Shown: piece after piece, positions 45,267-54,550 of the stretch
Layout of the letters: every line of letters begins with the position of its first letter
How positions within the stretch are numbered: position 1 is the first letter of the stretch
Assembly (NCBI RefSeq): GCF_001667145.1
Contig: NZ_LZIF01000102.1
Span: 1 to 64,000, forward strand
Reading direction: 5' to 3'
Source of the DNA: Mycobacterium sp. 852002-51971_SCH5477799-a
Lineage (GTDB): Bacteria; Actinomycetota; Actinomycetes; Mycobacteriales; Mycobacteriaceae
Length of the DNA stretch: 64,000 nucleotides
Program-made: the position numbers and the translations under genes
Notes under the pieces: model-generated
Seen by the model: only the letters and a program-made list of their open reading frames with translations
Databases searched by the model: none
Told to the model about the DNA's origin: nothing

Positions 45267-47108
45267 ATCAGCAGTTTCGCCGACAAGACCTTCACTGCGC
45301 CGGCGCAGATTCGGAACTTCTGCATCATCGCCCACATCGACCACGGCAAGTCCACGCTGGCCGACCGGATGCTCCAGTTCACCGGCGTCGTCGACGAGCG
45401 CTCGATGCGCGCCCAGTACCTGGACCGGATGGACATCGAGCGCGAGCGCGGGATCACCATTAAGGCCCAGAACGTGCGCCTGCCGTGGAAAGTCGGCGAC
45501 ACCGAATACGTGCTGCACCTGATCGACACCCCGGGCCACGTCGACTTCACCTATGAGGTGTCGCGCGCACTGGAGGCCTGCGAGGGCGCGGTGCTGCTGG
45601 TCGACGCCGCGCAGGGCATCGAGGCGCAGACCCTGGCCAACCTCTACCTGGCGCTGGACCGCGACCTGCACATCATCCCGGTGCTTAACAAGATCGACCT
45701 GCCCGCCGCCGACCCGGATCGCTACGCCGCCGAGATAGCCCACATCATCGGTTGCGAGCCGGGCGACGTGCTGCGGGTCTCCGGCAAGACCGGAGACGGC
45801 GTCGCGGACCTGCTCGATCACGTGGTGCGCGAGGTGCCGCCCCCACAGGGCGAGGCCGACGCGCCGCTGCGGGCGATGATCTTCGACTCGGTCTACGACA
45901 TCTACCGCGGCGTGGTGACCTACGTGCGGGTGGTCGACGGCAAGATCACCCCACGCGAGCGCATCGCGATGATGTCCACCGGCGCCACCCACGAACTGCT
46001 CGAGGTCGGCATCGTCTCGCCGGAGCCGAAGGCCAGCGACGGCCTGGGCGTGGGGGAGGTGGGCTACCTGATCACCGGCGTCAAGGACGTCCGCCAATCC
46101 AAGGTGGGTGACACCGTGACGACGGCACGCCGCGGTGCCGCCGAAGCGCTGACCGGATACCGCGAACCCAAGCCGATGGTCTATTCGGGTCTGTATCCCG
46201 TGGACGGTTCGGACTACCCGGTTCTGCGCGACGCCCTGGACCGCCTGCAACTCAACGACGCCGCCCTGACCTACGAGCCGGAGACGTCGGTGGCGCTGGG
46301 CTTCGGATTCCGTTGCGGCTTCTTGGGTTTGCTGCACATGGAGATCACCCGCGAGCGCCTGGAGCGCGAGTTCAATCTGGACCTGATCTCAACCTCGCCC
46401 AACGTGGTCTATCGCGTGATCAAGGAAGACAACACAGAGATCCGGGTGACCAACCCGTCGGACTGGCCGGAGGGCAAGATCCGCGAGGTCTACGAGCCGG
46501 TGGTCAAGACCACGATCATCGCGCCGAGCGAATTCATCGGCACCATCATGGAGCTGTGCCAGTCGCGTCGCGGCGAGCTGGGCGGCATGGATTACCTGTC
46601 ACCCGAACGGGTCGAGTTGCGTTACACCATGCCGCTGGGCGAGATCATCTTCGACTTCTTCGATTCGCTGAAGTCACGTACCCGTGGCTACGCCAGCCTC
46701 GACTACGAGGAGGCCGGCGAGCAGGAGGCTCAACTGGTCAAGGTCGACATCCTGTTGCAAGGCGAGGCGGTCGACGCGTTCAGCGCGATCGTCCATAGGG
46801 ACGGGGCATCGGCCTACGGCAACAAGATGACCACCAAGCTCAAAGAGCTCATCCCGCGCCAGCAGTTCGAGGTGCCCATCCAGGCCGCCATCGGATCGAA
46901 AATCATTGCGCGCGAGAACATTCGCGCGATCCGCAAGGACGTGTTGTCCAAGTGCTACGGCGGCGACATCACTCGTAAACGCAAGCTTCTCGAAAAGCAG
47001 AAGGAAGGCAAGAAGCGGATGAAGACCATCGGGCGCGTCGATGTGCCGCAGGAGGCGTTCGTCGCGGCGCTGTCCGCCGACGCCGCGGGGGACAAGGGCA
47101 AGAAATAG
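45267..47108 (+). CDS. lepA: Elongation factor 4 (LepA), non-canonical start likely
   Basis: 613 residues from the proposed ATC start, close to E. coli LepA. Translational GTPase that back-translocates or remodels stalled ribosomes. G1 is [10 protein letters not shown] near residue 22, then [23 protein letters not shown] and NKIDLP; the LepA-specific C-terminal domain ends [20 protein letters not shown]. The first in-frame ATG (45369) lies after G1 and would remove it, so it cannot be the start. Upstream codons encode [20 protein letters not shown], which matches the M. tuberculosis protein, showing that the reading frame is genuine here. Alternatives are a longer product from an upstream frame with an indel. 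lppR follows 2 bp downstream. Confidence 0.9.
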   Translation: MSSFADKTFTAPAQIRNFCIIAHIDHGKSTLADRMLQFTGVVDERSMRAQYLDRMDIERERGITIKAQNVRLPWKVGDTEYVLHLIDTPGHVDFTYEVSRALEACEGAVLLVDAAQGIEAQTLANLYLALDRDLHIIPVLNKIDLPAADPDRYAAEIAHIIGCEPGDVLRVSGKTGDGVADLLDHVVREVPPPQGEADAPLRAMIFDSVYDIYRGVVTYVRVVDGKITPRERIAMMSTGATHELLEVGIVSPEPKASDGLGVGEVGYLITGVKDVRQSKVGDTVTTARRGAAEALTGYREPKPMVYSGLYPVDGSDYPVLRDALDRLQLNDAALTYEPETSVALGFGFRCGFLGLLHMEITRERLEREFNLDLISTSPNVVYRVIKEDNTEIRVTNPSDWPEGKIREVYEPVVKTTIIAPSEFIGTIMELCQSRRGELGGMDYLSPERVELRYTMPLGEIIFDFFDSLKSRTRGYASLDYEEAGEQEAQLVKVDILLQGEAVDAFSAIVHRDGASAYGNKMTTKLKELIPRQQFEVPIQAAIGSKIIARENIRAIRKDVLSKCYGGDITRKRKLLEKQKEGKKRMKTIGRVDVPQEAFVAALSADAAGDKGKK

Positions 47109-47110
47109 CC

Positions 47111-47869
47111 ATGCGAATGCGGGGGATCGCGACGGCGCTGCTGGCGGTCGCCGCGGCGGCGACGGGCTGCGGTGGGGTAGTGGCGGGCACGGCGAAGCCG
47201 GCGCCGAACCTGAAGCCGGGACCGCTCAGCGGCCCGACGGTCAAGCAGGTGCTTCTCGATGGTGCGACGCTGTCGCGGATGCTCAACCAGACCTTTGTGG
47301 CGCGTGATCCGGCCGCATTCGGCGGGCCCGAAAAGCTTTATCAGGTCAAGCGATCGACGTCGCAGGCCGGCTGCCTGGGCGTGACGGCGATGTTGCAGCA
47401 GGGCGTGTACCGGTCGGCTGACGTGAAAGACGTTGCGTCGGAATCGTGGTGGAACAACGGCGAACCGGCGCAGGTGATCGTGGTCGAGGAAGGCGTGGTC
47501 GCGCTTCCGTCGGCCACGCAGGCCAAGGCGCTGTTCGCGCAGTTCTCCCAGCAGTGGCAGCAGTGCAACGGGATGACGACGTCCGAACAGTCCGGTCCGA
47601 TCAGCACCACGAACGTGATCAGTGATGTCCGCGCCACCGATTCCACACTCGCGGCCACCAAGACCGCGACATCGATACTGCCCAACATGCCGCCGCTGCG
47701 GCCCACCCCGCAGGCGCGCGCCATCGGCATCCGGTCGAATTGCCTCGTCGAGGTTCAGGTGGTGTTCTTCGGGGGCCGACGGTCCTCCGACCCGGGATCG
47801 GCGGACATTGACTCCAGCGCAATCGATGTCGCGCATGCCCTGATGGACAAGGTCAGCGCTCTGGGCTGA
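47111..47869 (+). CDS. lppR: Lipoprotein LppR-type, PknH-like sensor domain
   Basis: 252 residues. N-terminal lipoprotein signal MRMRGIATALLAVAAAATGC with the lipidated Cys at 20. The rest is an extracellular PknH-like sensor domain with paired cysteines (AGCLGVT, WQQCNGM, SNCLVEVQVV). It probably binds a ligand outside the membrane; ligand unknown. It starts 2 bp after lepA, matching the Rv2404c-Rv2403c arrangement. Confidence 0.87.
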   Translation: MRMRGIATALLAVAAAATGCGGVVAGTAKPAPNLKPGPLSGPTVKQVLLDGATLSRMLNQTFVARDPAAFGGPEKLYQVKRSTSQAGCLGVTAMLQQGVYRSADVKDVASESWWNNGEPAQVIVVEEGVVALPSATQAKALFAQFSQQWQQCNGMTTSEQSGPISTTNVISDVRATDSTLAATKTATSILPNMPPLRPTPQARAIGIRSNCLVEVQVVFFGGRRSSDPGSADIDSSAIDVAHALMDKVSALG

Positions 47870-47880
47870 CGCCGCGCCTC

Positions 47881-48000
47881 ATGGTCGCGACCCGCGTCCC
47901 CGCTTCGACCCGCTTCGCCCGGCTACGCCGCGCTCGCGATCGCCACTACCTGATGGTGGCGACCCGCTTCGCCCGGCTACGCCGCGCTCGCGATCGCCAC
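47881..48000 (-). repeat. 54-55 bp tandem repeat, locus B (two copies plus a partial)
   Basis: On the plus strand CGACCCGCTTCGCCCGGCTA then CGCCGCGCTCGCGATCGCCA; copies start at 47906 and 47960 (period 54), with a degenerate partial at 47881-47905. The reverse complement matches locus A (20026-20120) at roughly 48 of 55 positions by eye. It fills the gap between lppR and the GH15 gene and ends 1 bp before the GH15 stop codon. Confidence 0.75.
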
Positions 48001-48001
48001 G

Positions 48002-50041
48002 TCACATCGGCGCGTTCGCCGGCTGGAACATCCCGGAGCCGTCGGCTTCCTCCTCGGCGCGAATGACGTGCACCACCGCGTTGATCAGCGCCAGGTGGGT
48101 GAACGCTTGCGGGAAGTTGCCCAGCTGCCGGCCGGTGCGCGGCTCGATCTCCTCGGCGTAGAGATGCAGCGGGCTGGCGTAGGACAGCAGCCGCTCACAC
48201 AGGCGTTTGGCGCGCCGCACCTCACCGATTTCGACCAGCGCCGACACCAACCAGAACGAGCAGATCGTGAAGGTGCCCTCCTCGCCGGACAGCCCGTCGT
48301 CGGTCTCCTCGACCCGGTAGCGCAGCACCAGGCCTTCCTGGGTGAGTTCGTCGGCGATCGCCAGGACGGTGTTTCGCACCCGCGGGTCATCCGGGGGCAG
48401 GAACCGCGTCAGCACCACCAACAGCAGCGAGGCGTCCAGCGCGTCATGGCCGTAGCGCTGGGTGAACACCCCGCGCGAGTCCACGCCGTGCTGCAGGATG
48501 TCGTTCTTGATCTCCTCGGCGATCGACCGCCACTGCTGGGCATAGCTCTTCTCGCCCTGCCGCTCGGCGAGCTTGGCTCCGCGGTCCAGCGCCACCCAGC
48601 ACATCACCTTCGACGACGTGAAATGCTGCGGTTCGCCGCGCACCTCCCAGATGCCGCGGTCCGGTTCGCGCCAGTGCTTGATCGCCTCCTCCACCTGCTT
48701 CTTCAGCACCGGCCACAACGTCTCCGGCACTTGCTCGCGCGACTTGGCATGCAGGTAGAAGGAATCCAGGATGGAGCCCCAGATGTCGTGCTGGATCTGG
48801 TCGTAGGCGCCGTTGCCGATTCGCACCGGTCGGGCGTGGTCATAGCCGGACAGGTGATGCAGCTCTTCTTCGACCAGGCTGCGCTCGCCGCCCACGCCGT
48901 ACATGACCTGCAGCGGGTGGCGCTCGTTGTGGTTGGCGCCGGACACGTCGGCGATAAAGGCGAAGAAATCGTCGGCCTCACGGTCCAGCCCCAGCGTGTA
49001 CAGACCCCACAGCGCGAACGTCGAGTCGCGCACCCAGGCGTAGCGGTAATCCCAATTGCGTTCGCCCTGAGGCGTTTCCGGCAGCGACGTGGTGCTGGCC
49101 GCGAGCAGCGCACCGGTAGGCGAGTAGGTCAGGCCCTTCAAAGTCAGCGCGCTGCGCTGCAGGTACGCCCGCCACGGGTGGTCGGGGAAGTTGCCGATGT
49201 TGATCCACTGCCGCCAACACTCGGTGGTCTGCCACATCTTGTCGGCGGCCTCTTGGTACGTCTGCGGCGCCGGGTGCTTGGTCCAGCTCAGCGCGACGAA
49301 CACGTCGTCGCCTTCTTTCATCCGGGTGCGCGCGCGTGCCTCCCGGCCTTCGAGCCCGATACGCAGGTTGCTGGTGAGCCGCAGCGTCGGGTGGGCATCG
49401 GGGTCCCTGGTGGCGCGGGCGACGGTCTCGCCGTACGCGTTGGCGGAGTACTCCCAGGCGGCGCCGACGCGGTGGTAGTCGAACGCCGGCTCGCAGCTCA
49501 TCATCAATTCGACGGTGCCGCTGACGCAACGAACGGTGCGCAGCAGAATGTGCTCGGCATCCCAGTCCATCGGTGTGCGGCGATGCGTCCGCGACCGCCG
49601 CTCCAGGTCGTGCCAGGGCCCCATGACCAGCGCGTCACGCACGATCAGCCACCCGGTGTGGGTCTGCCAGGTGGTCTCCATGATGAGGCTGCCGGGGAGG
49701 TACCGGCGGGCCGAGGGCACCGAGACGCCGTACGGTCCCAGCCGGAAGTGGCCGGCGCTGCGGTCCAGGATCGCGCCGAACACGCTGGGCGAGTCCGGTC
49801 GCGGCACGCACAGCCATTCCACCGACCCGGCCGGCGAAATCAGGCAGGTGGTTTCCCAGTCCGACAGAAACGCATAGTCGGCGATCGGCGGAAATGGATT
49901 CCGCAGGGCCGCGCTGGGAGCGAGCGGGCCGGCCGTGCGCAAGTCGATGGACGAAGAAATCGCCGCCGCGGCAGCCGCGGGAAACGCTTCCTCGGGCGCG
50001 GCGTCGGCCGGCTGGTCTTCGGGTTGGGCATGCAGAACCAT
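48002..50041 (-). CDS. GH15-family glycosidase, probable trehalase (Rv2402-type)
   Basis: 679 residues. An N-terminal beta-sandwich (IADYAFLSDWETTCLISPAG) precedes the (alpha/alpha)6 catalytic domain with the GH15 signatures GERNWDYRYAWVRDSTFALW and LYAEEIEPRTGRQLGNFPQA; the catalytic acid and base are expected in the Glu-rich segments. In mycobacteria this GH15 member was shown to be a trehalase rather than a glucoamylase, hydrolysing trehalose in the cytosol. No signal peptide. ATG at 50041 is preferred (MVLHAQPEDQ); an in-frame TTG at 50077 would add 12 residues. Confidence 0.88.
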   Translation of the reverse strand: MVLHAQPEDQPADAAPEEAFPAAAAAAISSSIDLRTAGPLAPSAALRNPFPPIADYAFLSDWETTCLISPAGSVEWLCVPRPDSPSVFGAILDRSAGHFRLGPYGVSVPSARRYLPGSLIMETTWQTHTGWLIVRDALVMGPWHDLERRSRTHRRTPMDWDAEHILLRTVRCVSGTVELMMSCEPAFDYHRVGAAWEYSANAYGETVARATRDPDAHPTLRLTSNLRIGLEGREARARTRMKEGDDVFVALSWTKHPAPQTYQEAADKMWQTTECWRQWINIGNFPDHPWRAYLQRSALTLKGLTYSPTGALLAASTTSLPETPQGERNWDYRYAWVRDSTFALWGLYTLGLDREADDFFAFIADVSGANHNERHPLQVMYGVGGERSLVEEELHHLSGYDHARPVRIGNGAYDQIQHDIWGSILDSFYLHAKSREQVPETLWPVLKKQVEEAIKHWREPDRGIWEVRGEPQHFTSSKVMCWVALDRGAKLAERQGEKSYAQQWRSIAEEIKNDILQHGVDSRGVFTQRYGHDALDASLLLVVLTRFLPPDDPRVRNTVLAIADELTQEGLVLRYRVEETDDGLSGEEGTFTICSFWLVSALVEIGEVRRAKRLCERLLSYASPLHLYAEEIEPRTGRQLGNFPQAFTHLALINAVVHVIRAEEEADGSGMFQPANAPM

Positions 50042-50159
50042 CTGGACATCATCGCTGCTCAGCGATCGCGCGTCCAACGTTTCGCGGAGGTGGCGTGGCG
50101 CGCGCCCCGGGCAGTCACGCGCCGATGTCCACGCATTGGTTTTCGGCGGCCAGGCCGAA

Positions 50160-50165
50160 TAGGGT
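50160..50165 (+). promoter_or_regulatory. -10 hexamer for leaderless small membrane protein
   Basis: TAGGGT followed by 7 nt and GTG at 50173. Confidence 0.45.
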
Positions 50166-50172
50166 GGGCCGC

Positions 50173-50367
50173 GTGAACGCGTTCCTCAATTGGTGGGACG
50201 GCAACGAGCTTTGGCTTTCGGGGCTGCCTTTCGTATTGCAGGCCATGGTGGTGATGCCGATCGTGCTCGCGGTGGCCTATGCCGCGGCGGGCGTGTTGGA
50301 TGGCCTGCTCGGTAGGGGCATCGAGCTGATGCGCCGTGCCCGCCACGCCGACGGGACTCCTGAGTAA
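50173..50367 (+). CDS. Small membrane protein (Rv2401A-type)
   Basis: 64 residues: a short amphipathic N-terminus (MNAFLNWWDGNELWLSGLPF), one hydrophobic segment (QAMVVMPIVLAVAYAAAGVL) and a basic tail. Position between the trehalase and subI matches Rv2401A. Function unknown. GTG start fits the leaderless promoter. Confidence 0.7.
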   Translation: MNAFLNWWDGNELWLSGLPFVLQAMVVMPIVLAVAYAAAGVLDGLLGRGIELMRRARHADGTPE

Positions 50368-50372
50368 CGCCC

Positions 50373-50465
50373 ATGCCTCGATCGCACGTGACGCTGGTTC
50401 TCGCCATCCTGGTGGCGCTGGTTCTCGTCACGTGGTTGGCAACCCACCTGATGCACCACCACTAG
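50373..50465 (+). CDS. Possible 30-residue single-pass membrane peptide
   Basis: ATG to TAG, 5 bp after the previous gene. MPRSHVTLVL then a hydrophobic run (AILVALVLVTWLATHL) ending in MHHH. Basic N-terminus and one membrane span, with clear actinobacterial codon choice. No good ribosome site; it could be co-translated with the preceding gene. I do not recognise it. Confidence 0.4.
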   Translation: MPRSHVTLVLAILVALVLVTWLATHLMHHH

Positions 50466-50521
50466 TGGGCATGGCGCGTTTGCCCGCCCCCCGTTGCGCT
50501 GGCGGCAACGTCAATTCCTGT

Positions 50522-50527
50522 TAGGCT
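50522..50527 (+). promoter_or_regulatory. -10 hexamer for the cysteine leader peptide upstream of subI
   Basis: TAGGCT followed by 7 nt and ATG at 50535, so the transcript would begin at the first base of the small frame. Consistent with a leaderless sensor peptide. Confidence 0.55.
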
Positions 50528-50534
50528 TCCCGCC

Positions 50535-50591
50535 ATGCGCGTGGCAATCGGCTTTCCGGGCTGCTATGCCTTCGTGCATTGTTGTCGCTGA
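50535..50591 (+). CDS. Cysteine-rich leader peptide upstream of subI-cysTWA
   Basis: 18 codons: MRVAIGFPGCYAFVHCCR then TGA. Three of the last nine residues are Cys, including adjacent Cys codons just before the end. It lies 112 bp before subI in an otherwise gene-free gap. Leaderless polycysteine small frames that attenuate sulfur operons according to cysteine supply have been reported in mycobacteria; the similarity in position, size and cysteine content is seen directly, the regulatory role is inference. When Cys-tRNA is scarce, ribosome stalling here would be expected to raise subI-cysTWA expression. Confidence 0.65.
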   Translation: MRVAIGFPGCYAFVHCCR

Positions 50592-50663
50592 CTCCCAACC
50601 CCGTGCGCGGTCTGGTCTGGAGTTTTCGAATTCTCCTCAAGTTCTATGCCTATCCGCAGAATC

Positions 50664-50686
50664 GGGACCGAATCCCCTACGTTTTT
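50664..50686 (+). promoter_or_regulatory. Candidate attenuator hairpin before subI
   Basis: GGGA (50664-50667), a CCGAA loop, TCCC (50673-50676), then 5 nt and TTTTT at 50682-50686. Short stem but followed by a T-tract, which is rare in this genome. It lies between the cysteine leader and subI. The remainder of 50592-50703 contains a second weak GGAG/CTCC pair around TTCGAA. Confidence 0.35.
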
Positions 50687-50703
50687 GCATCGGAAGGCCC
50701 TCA

Positions 50704-51735
50704 ATGGACATCAGGACCGCAACACAGTGGCGGCCCGTCCTCGCCCTTGCTTTGATAGCCGGCGTCATCGCCGGCTGCCACGGCGGTGCCAGTGATGCCG
50801 TCGGTGGCGGTGGGCTGGCCAACGCGCGCACCAGCATCACCCTGGTCGCGTACTCGGTCCCAGAACCGGGGTGGAGCAAGATAATTCCGGCGTTCAATGC
50901 CTCCGATGAGGGCAAGGACGTGCAAGTCGTCACCTCCTATGGGGCATCCGGTGACCAGTCCCGCGGCGTCGTCGACGGCAAGCCGGCCGACGTCGTGAAT
51001 TTCTCCGTCGAACCCGACATCGCTCGTCTGGTGAAGGCCGGCAAGGTTTCCAAGGACTGGAATGTCGACGCCACCAAGGGAATTCCGTTCGGTTCGGTGG
51101 TCACCCTCGTGGTGCGAAAGGGCAATCCGAAGAACATCAAGGATTGGGATGACCTGTTGCGGCCTGGTGTCGAGGTCATCACCCCCAGCCCCCTGAGTTC
51201 TGGGTCGGCCAAGTGGAATCTGCTCGCGCCGTACGCGGTCAAGAGTGAAGGCGGCGCCCATAGTGATGCGGGAGTGGATTTCATCAAGAAGTTGGTGACC
51301 GAACACGTCAAACTGCGCCCCGGATCGGGGCGGGAAGCCACCGATGTCTTCGTCCAGGGCAGCGGTGATGTGTTGATCAGCTACGAGAACGAGGCGATCG
51401 CCACCGAGCGGGCAGGAAAGCCGGTCGAACACATCAATTTGCCGCAGACCTTCAAGATCGACAATCCGGTGGCCGTGGTCAACACCAGCCCGCACCTGGA
51501 TGCCGCGGTCGCCTTCAAGAACTTCCAATACACGGCCGCGGCCCAAAAGGTTTGGGCGCAGGCCGGTTTCCGTCCGGTCGATCCGGCCGTCGCCGCCGAT
51601 TTCCGAAGCCAGTACCCGGTACCGGCGAAACTGTGGACCATCGCCGACCTCGGTGGTTGGGCCACGGCGGACCCGCAGCTCTTCGACAAGACCACCGGCA
51701 GCATCACCAAGATCTACACGAATGCCACCGGATGA
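50704..51735 (+). CDS. subI: Sulfate-binding lipoprotein SubI
   Basis: 343 residues, periplasmic-binding-protein fold. Lipobox at VIAGC gives lipidated Cys25. Family motifs include LVAYSVPEPGWSKIIPAF, SYGASGDQSRGVVDGKPADV (sulfate loop) and DVFVQGSGDVLISYENEA. Delivers sulfate or thiosulfate to the CysTWA transporter. ATG at 50704 follows GGAAGG. Its stop overlaps the cysT start by 4 bp. Confidence 0.95.
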   Translation: MDIRTATQWRPVLALALIAGVIAGCHGGASDAVGGGGLANARTSITLVAYSVPEPGWSKIIPAFNASDEGKDVQVVTSYGASGDQSRGVVDGKPADVVNFSVEPDIARLVKAGKVSKDWNVDATKGIPFGSVVTLVVRKGNPKNIKDWDDLLRPGVEVITPSPLSSGSAKWNLLAPYAVKSEGGAHSDAGVDFIKKLVTEHVKLRPGSGREATDVFVQGSGDVLISYENEAIATERAGKPVEHINLPQTFKIDNPVAVVNTSPHLDAAVAFKNFQYTAAAQKVWAQAGFRPVDPAVAADFRSQYPVPAKLWTIADLGGWATADPQLFDKTTGSITKIYTNATG

Positions 51736-52604
51736 CGGCCATCACGCCGGACCCGCTGGCGATCCGGCCCGAGCTCAGCGGTAACGCACCACCGGGACCG
51801 CTGGGCGGAAGCGGCCGCGGGACCACCGCCCTTCGGGTCGGAGCGGCCACGGTGTGGCTGTCGGTGATCGTCCTGCTGCCGCTGGCGGCAATCGCCTGGC
51901 AATCCGCCGGTGGCGGCTGGCACGCGTTCTGGCTGGCCGTCTCCTCGAATGCCGCGGTCCAGTCGTTCCGGGTGACCCTGACGATCTCGGCCGGGGTCAC
52001 GGTGCTCAACTTGGTTTTCGGCCTGGTGATCGCGTGGGTGCTGGTGCGTGATGACTTTCCGGGCAAGCGGCTGGTCGACGCGATCATCGATCTGCCGTTC
52101 GCGTTGCCCACGATCGTCGCCAGCCTGGTGATGCTGGCGTTGTACGGCAACCACAGCCCCATCGGCCTGCATCTGCAGCACACGTCATGGGGTGTGACGG
52201 TGGCGCTGGCCTTCGTAACGTTGCCGTTCGTGGTGCGCGCCGTCCAGCCGGTGCTCCTGGAATTGGATCGTGAAACCGAGGAGGCCGCGGCGTCGCTGGG
52301 TGCCAGCGGCCCGAAGATCTTCACCTCCGTGGTGCTGCCGTCGCTGCTGCCCGCGTTGTTATCCGGTGCGGGCCTGGCGTTCTCACGGGCGATCGGCGAG
52401 TTCGGATCCGTGGTGCTCATCGGGGGTGCGGTGCCGGGCAAGACCGAAGTGTCATCGCAGTGGATACGCACCCTGATCGAAAACGACGACCGCACCGGCG
52501 CGGCCGCAATATCGATTGTGCTGTTGGCCATTTCGTTTGTCGTGCTGCTCATCCTGCGAATCGTGGGCGGGCACGCGGCCAAGCGTGAGGAGCTGTCCGC
52601 ATGA
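51732..52604 (+). CDS. cysT: Sulfate ABC transporter permease CysT
   Basis: 290 residues with about six membrane helices. The EAA loop that docks on the ATPase is EEAAASLGASGPKIFTSVVL. N-terminal 30 residues are a Pro/Gly-rich cytoplasmic extension. Forms the channel with CysW. Overlaps subI by 4 bp and cysW by 4 bp. Confidence 0.95.
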   Translation: MTAITPDPLAIRPELSGNAPPGPLGGSGRGTTALRVGAATVWLSVIVLLPLAAIAWQSAGGGWHAFWLAVSSNAAVQSFRVTLTISAGVTVLNLVFGLVIAWVLVRDDFPGKRLVDAIIDLPFALPTIVASLVMLALYGNHSPIGLHLQHTSWGVTVALAFVTLPFVVRAVQPVLLELDRETEEAAASLGASGPKIFTSVVLPSLLPALLSGAGLAFSRAIGEFGSVVLIGGAVPGKTEVSSQWIRTLIENDDRTGAAAISIVLLAISFVVLLILRIVGGHAAKREELSA

Positions 52605-53419
52605 CATCGTCTGCGGGAGTGCGCTATTGGCTGCGGTTCATCGCGCTCGGATACATTTTCGTTCTGCTGGTCGTCCCGGTCGCGCTGATCCTGTGGCGGA
52701 CATTTGAACCTGGGCTCGGCCAGTTCTACGCCTGGGTGAGCACCCCCGCCGCGATATCGGCGCTGAATCTGACGCTGCTGGTGGTGGCCATCGTGGTGCC
52801 CCTCAACGTTGTCTTTGGTATTCCCACGGCATTGGTGCTCGCGCGCAACAGGTTTCGTGGCAAGGGCGTGCTGCAGGCCGTCATCGACCTTCCGTTCGCC
52901 GTCTCGCCCGTTATCGTGGGCGTCGCGTTGATCGTTTTGTGGGGGTCGGCCGGTGCGCTCGGTTTCGTGGAGCAGGACCTAGGGTTCAAGATCATCTTCG
53001 GCCTGCCGGGAATTGTGCTTGCCAGCATCTTCGTCACGCTTCCTTTCGTGGTTCGCGAAGTGGAGCCGGTGCTGCACGAGCTGGGAACCGACCAGGAGGA
53101 GGCGGCGGCCACCCTGGGTTCGGGCTGGTGGCAGACCTTCTGGCGGATCACCTTGCCGTCCATCCGGTGGGGTCTGACCTACGGCATCGTGTTGACGATC
53201 GCACGTACCCTGGGGGAATACGGCGCCGTGCTCATGGTGTCGTCGAACCTGCCCGGGAAGTCGCAGACACTGACATTGCTCGTCTCCGACCGCTACAACC
53301 GGGGCGCGGAGTACGGCGCCTATGCGCTGTCCACGCTGCTGATGGGAGTTGCCGTGCTGGTGTTGGTTTTCCAGGTGGTGCTCGACGCGCGCCGCGCACG
53401 AGCGGCCAGACAGGCCTGA
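52601..53419 (+). CDS. cysW: Sulfate ABC transporter permease CysW
   Basis: 272 residues with about six membrane helices; EAA loop [20 protein letters not shown]. Partner of CysT. The start overlaps cysT, and cysA follows after 8 bp. Confidence 0.95.
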   Translation: MTSSAGVRYWLRFIALGYIFVLLVVPVALILWRTFEPGLGQFYAWVSTPAAISALNLTLLVVAIVVPLNVVFGIPTALVLARNRFRGKGVLQAVIDLPFAVSPVIVGVALIVLWGSAGALGFVEQDLGFKIIFGLPGIVLASIFVTLPFVVREVEPVLHELGTDQEEAAATLGSGWWQTFWRITLPSIRWGLTYGIVLTIARTLGEYGAVLMVSSNLPGKSQTLTLLVSDRYNRGAEYGAYALSTLLMGVAVLVLVFQVVLDARRARAARQA

Positions 53420-53427
53420 CGAGGGGA

Positions 53428-54522
53428 ATGACCGTGACCGACGACGGCGCCAACCGCGACGACCTTGCCATCATTGTGCGCGACGCCAACAAACGCTATG
53501 GCGATTACGTCGCCCTGGACCATGTGGACTTCGTGGTGCCCACCGGCTCGCTGACGGCGTTGCTGGGTCCCAGTGGGTCGGGCAAATCGACCCTGCTGCG
53601 TGCCATCGCGGGCCTCGACCAACCCGACACCGGAACCGTCACGATCTACGGCCGTGACGTGACGCGGGTGCCACCGCAGCGCCGGGGCATCGGCTTCGTG
53701 TTTCAGCACTATGCGGCGTTCAAGCACTTGACTGTCCGCGACAACGTGGCCTATGGGCTCAAGGTCCGCAAGCGGCCCAAAGCCGAGGTCAAGGCGAAAG
53801 TCGACAATCTGCTGGAGGTGGTGGGCCTGAGCGGGCTTGCGGCCCGCTACCCCAACCAGCTGTCCGGCGGTCAACGGCAGCGGATGGCATTGGCGCGGGC
53901 GCTGGCCGTCGATCCGCAGGTGCTGCTGCTCGACGAGCCGTTCGGCGCGCTGGACGCCAAGGTGCGTGAGGATCTGCGAGCGTGGCTGCGGCGCCTGCAC
54001 GACGAGGTGCACGTGACCACGGTGCTGGTCACCCACGACCAGGCCGAGGCATTGGACGTCGCCGACCGCATCGCGGTGCTCAACCAGGGCCGCATCGAGC
54101 AGATCGGTTCCCCTACCGACGTCTATGACACCCCAGCGAACGCGTTCGTGATGTCGTTCCTCGGTGCGGTGTCCACCCTGAACGGCACCCTGGTGCGCCC
54201 GCACGACATCCGGGTGGGGCGCAACCCCCAGATGGCGATCGCCGGCGGGGACGGCACCGCCGATTCCGTCGGTGTGGTGCGCGCCGTCGTCGAACGGGTG
54301 GTCACGCTGGGATTCGAGGTACGGGTCGAGCTGACCAGCGCCGCCACCGGCGGCTTCTTCACCGCCCAGATCACCCGCGGCGACGCCGAGGCGCTGGCCC
54401 TGCGCGAAGGCGACACCGTCTACGTACGTGCCACCCGCGTTCCGCCGATCGCCCTGCATTCAACCGACGCCGGACGCGCGGACGGGGCCGACGAGGACGA
54501 AAACACGTTGACGTCGGCCTGA
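53428..54522 (+). CDS. cysA: Sulfate ABC transporter ATP-binding protein CysA
   Basis: 364 residues. Walker [10 protein letters not shown], signature LSGGQRQR, Walker [13 protein letters not shown] and switch His in [10 protein letters not shown], then a C-terminal TOBE-like domain ([20 protein letters not shown] onward) and an acidic tail. Powers sulfate uptake. ATG at 53428 follows GAGGGGA. Convergent with cysH. Confidence 0.96.
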   Translation: MTVTDDGANRDDLAIIVRDANKRYGDYVALDHVDFVVPTGSLTALLGPSGSGKSTLLRAIAGLDQPDTGTVTIYGRDVTRVPPQRRGIGFVFQHYAAFKHLTVRDNVAYGLKVRKRPKAEVKAKVDNLLEVVGLSGLAARYPNQLSGGQRQRMALARALAVDPQVLLLDEPFGALDAKVREDLRAWLRRLHDEVHVTTVLVTHDQAEALDVADRIAVLNQGRIEQIGSPTDVYDTPANAFVMSFLGAVSTLNGTLVRPHDIRVGRNPQMAIAGGDGTADSVGVVRAVVERVVTLGFEVRVELTSAATGGFFTAQITRGDAEALALREGDTVYVRATRVPPIALHSTDAGRADGADEDENTLTSA

Positions 54523-54549
54523 CGGCCGGGTTCGTCAGTTAGCGCCGTC
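54521..54549. terminator. Possible hairpin between convergent cysA and cysH
   Basis: GACGGC (54521-54526) pairs with GCCGTC (54544-54549), 6 bp with a 17-nt loop. Weak and without a T-tract. Confidence 0.25.
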
Positions 54550-54550
54550 G

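Noticed and set aside
48068..50176. 702-codon plus-strand frame opposite the GH15 gene
   Set aside because: Shadow of a high-G+C gene: Arg/Gln/His-rich, no recognisable fold, and the GH15 motifs are intact on the minus strand.
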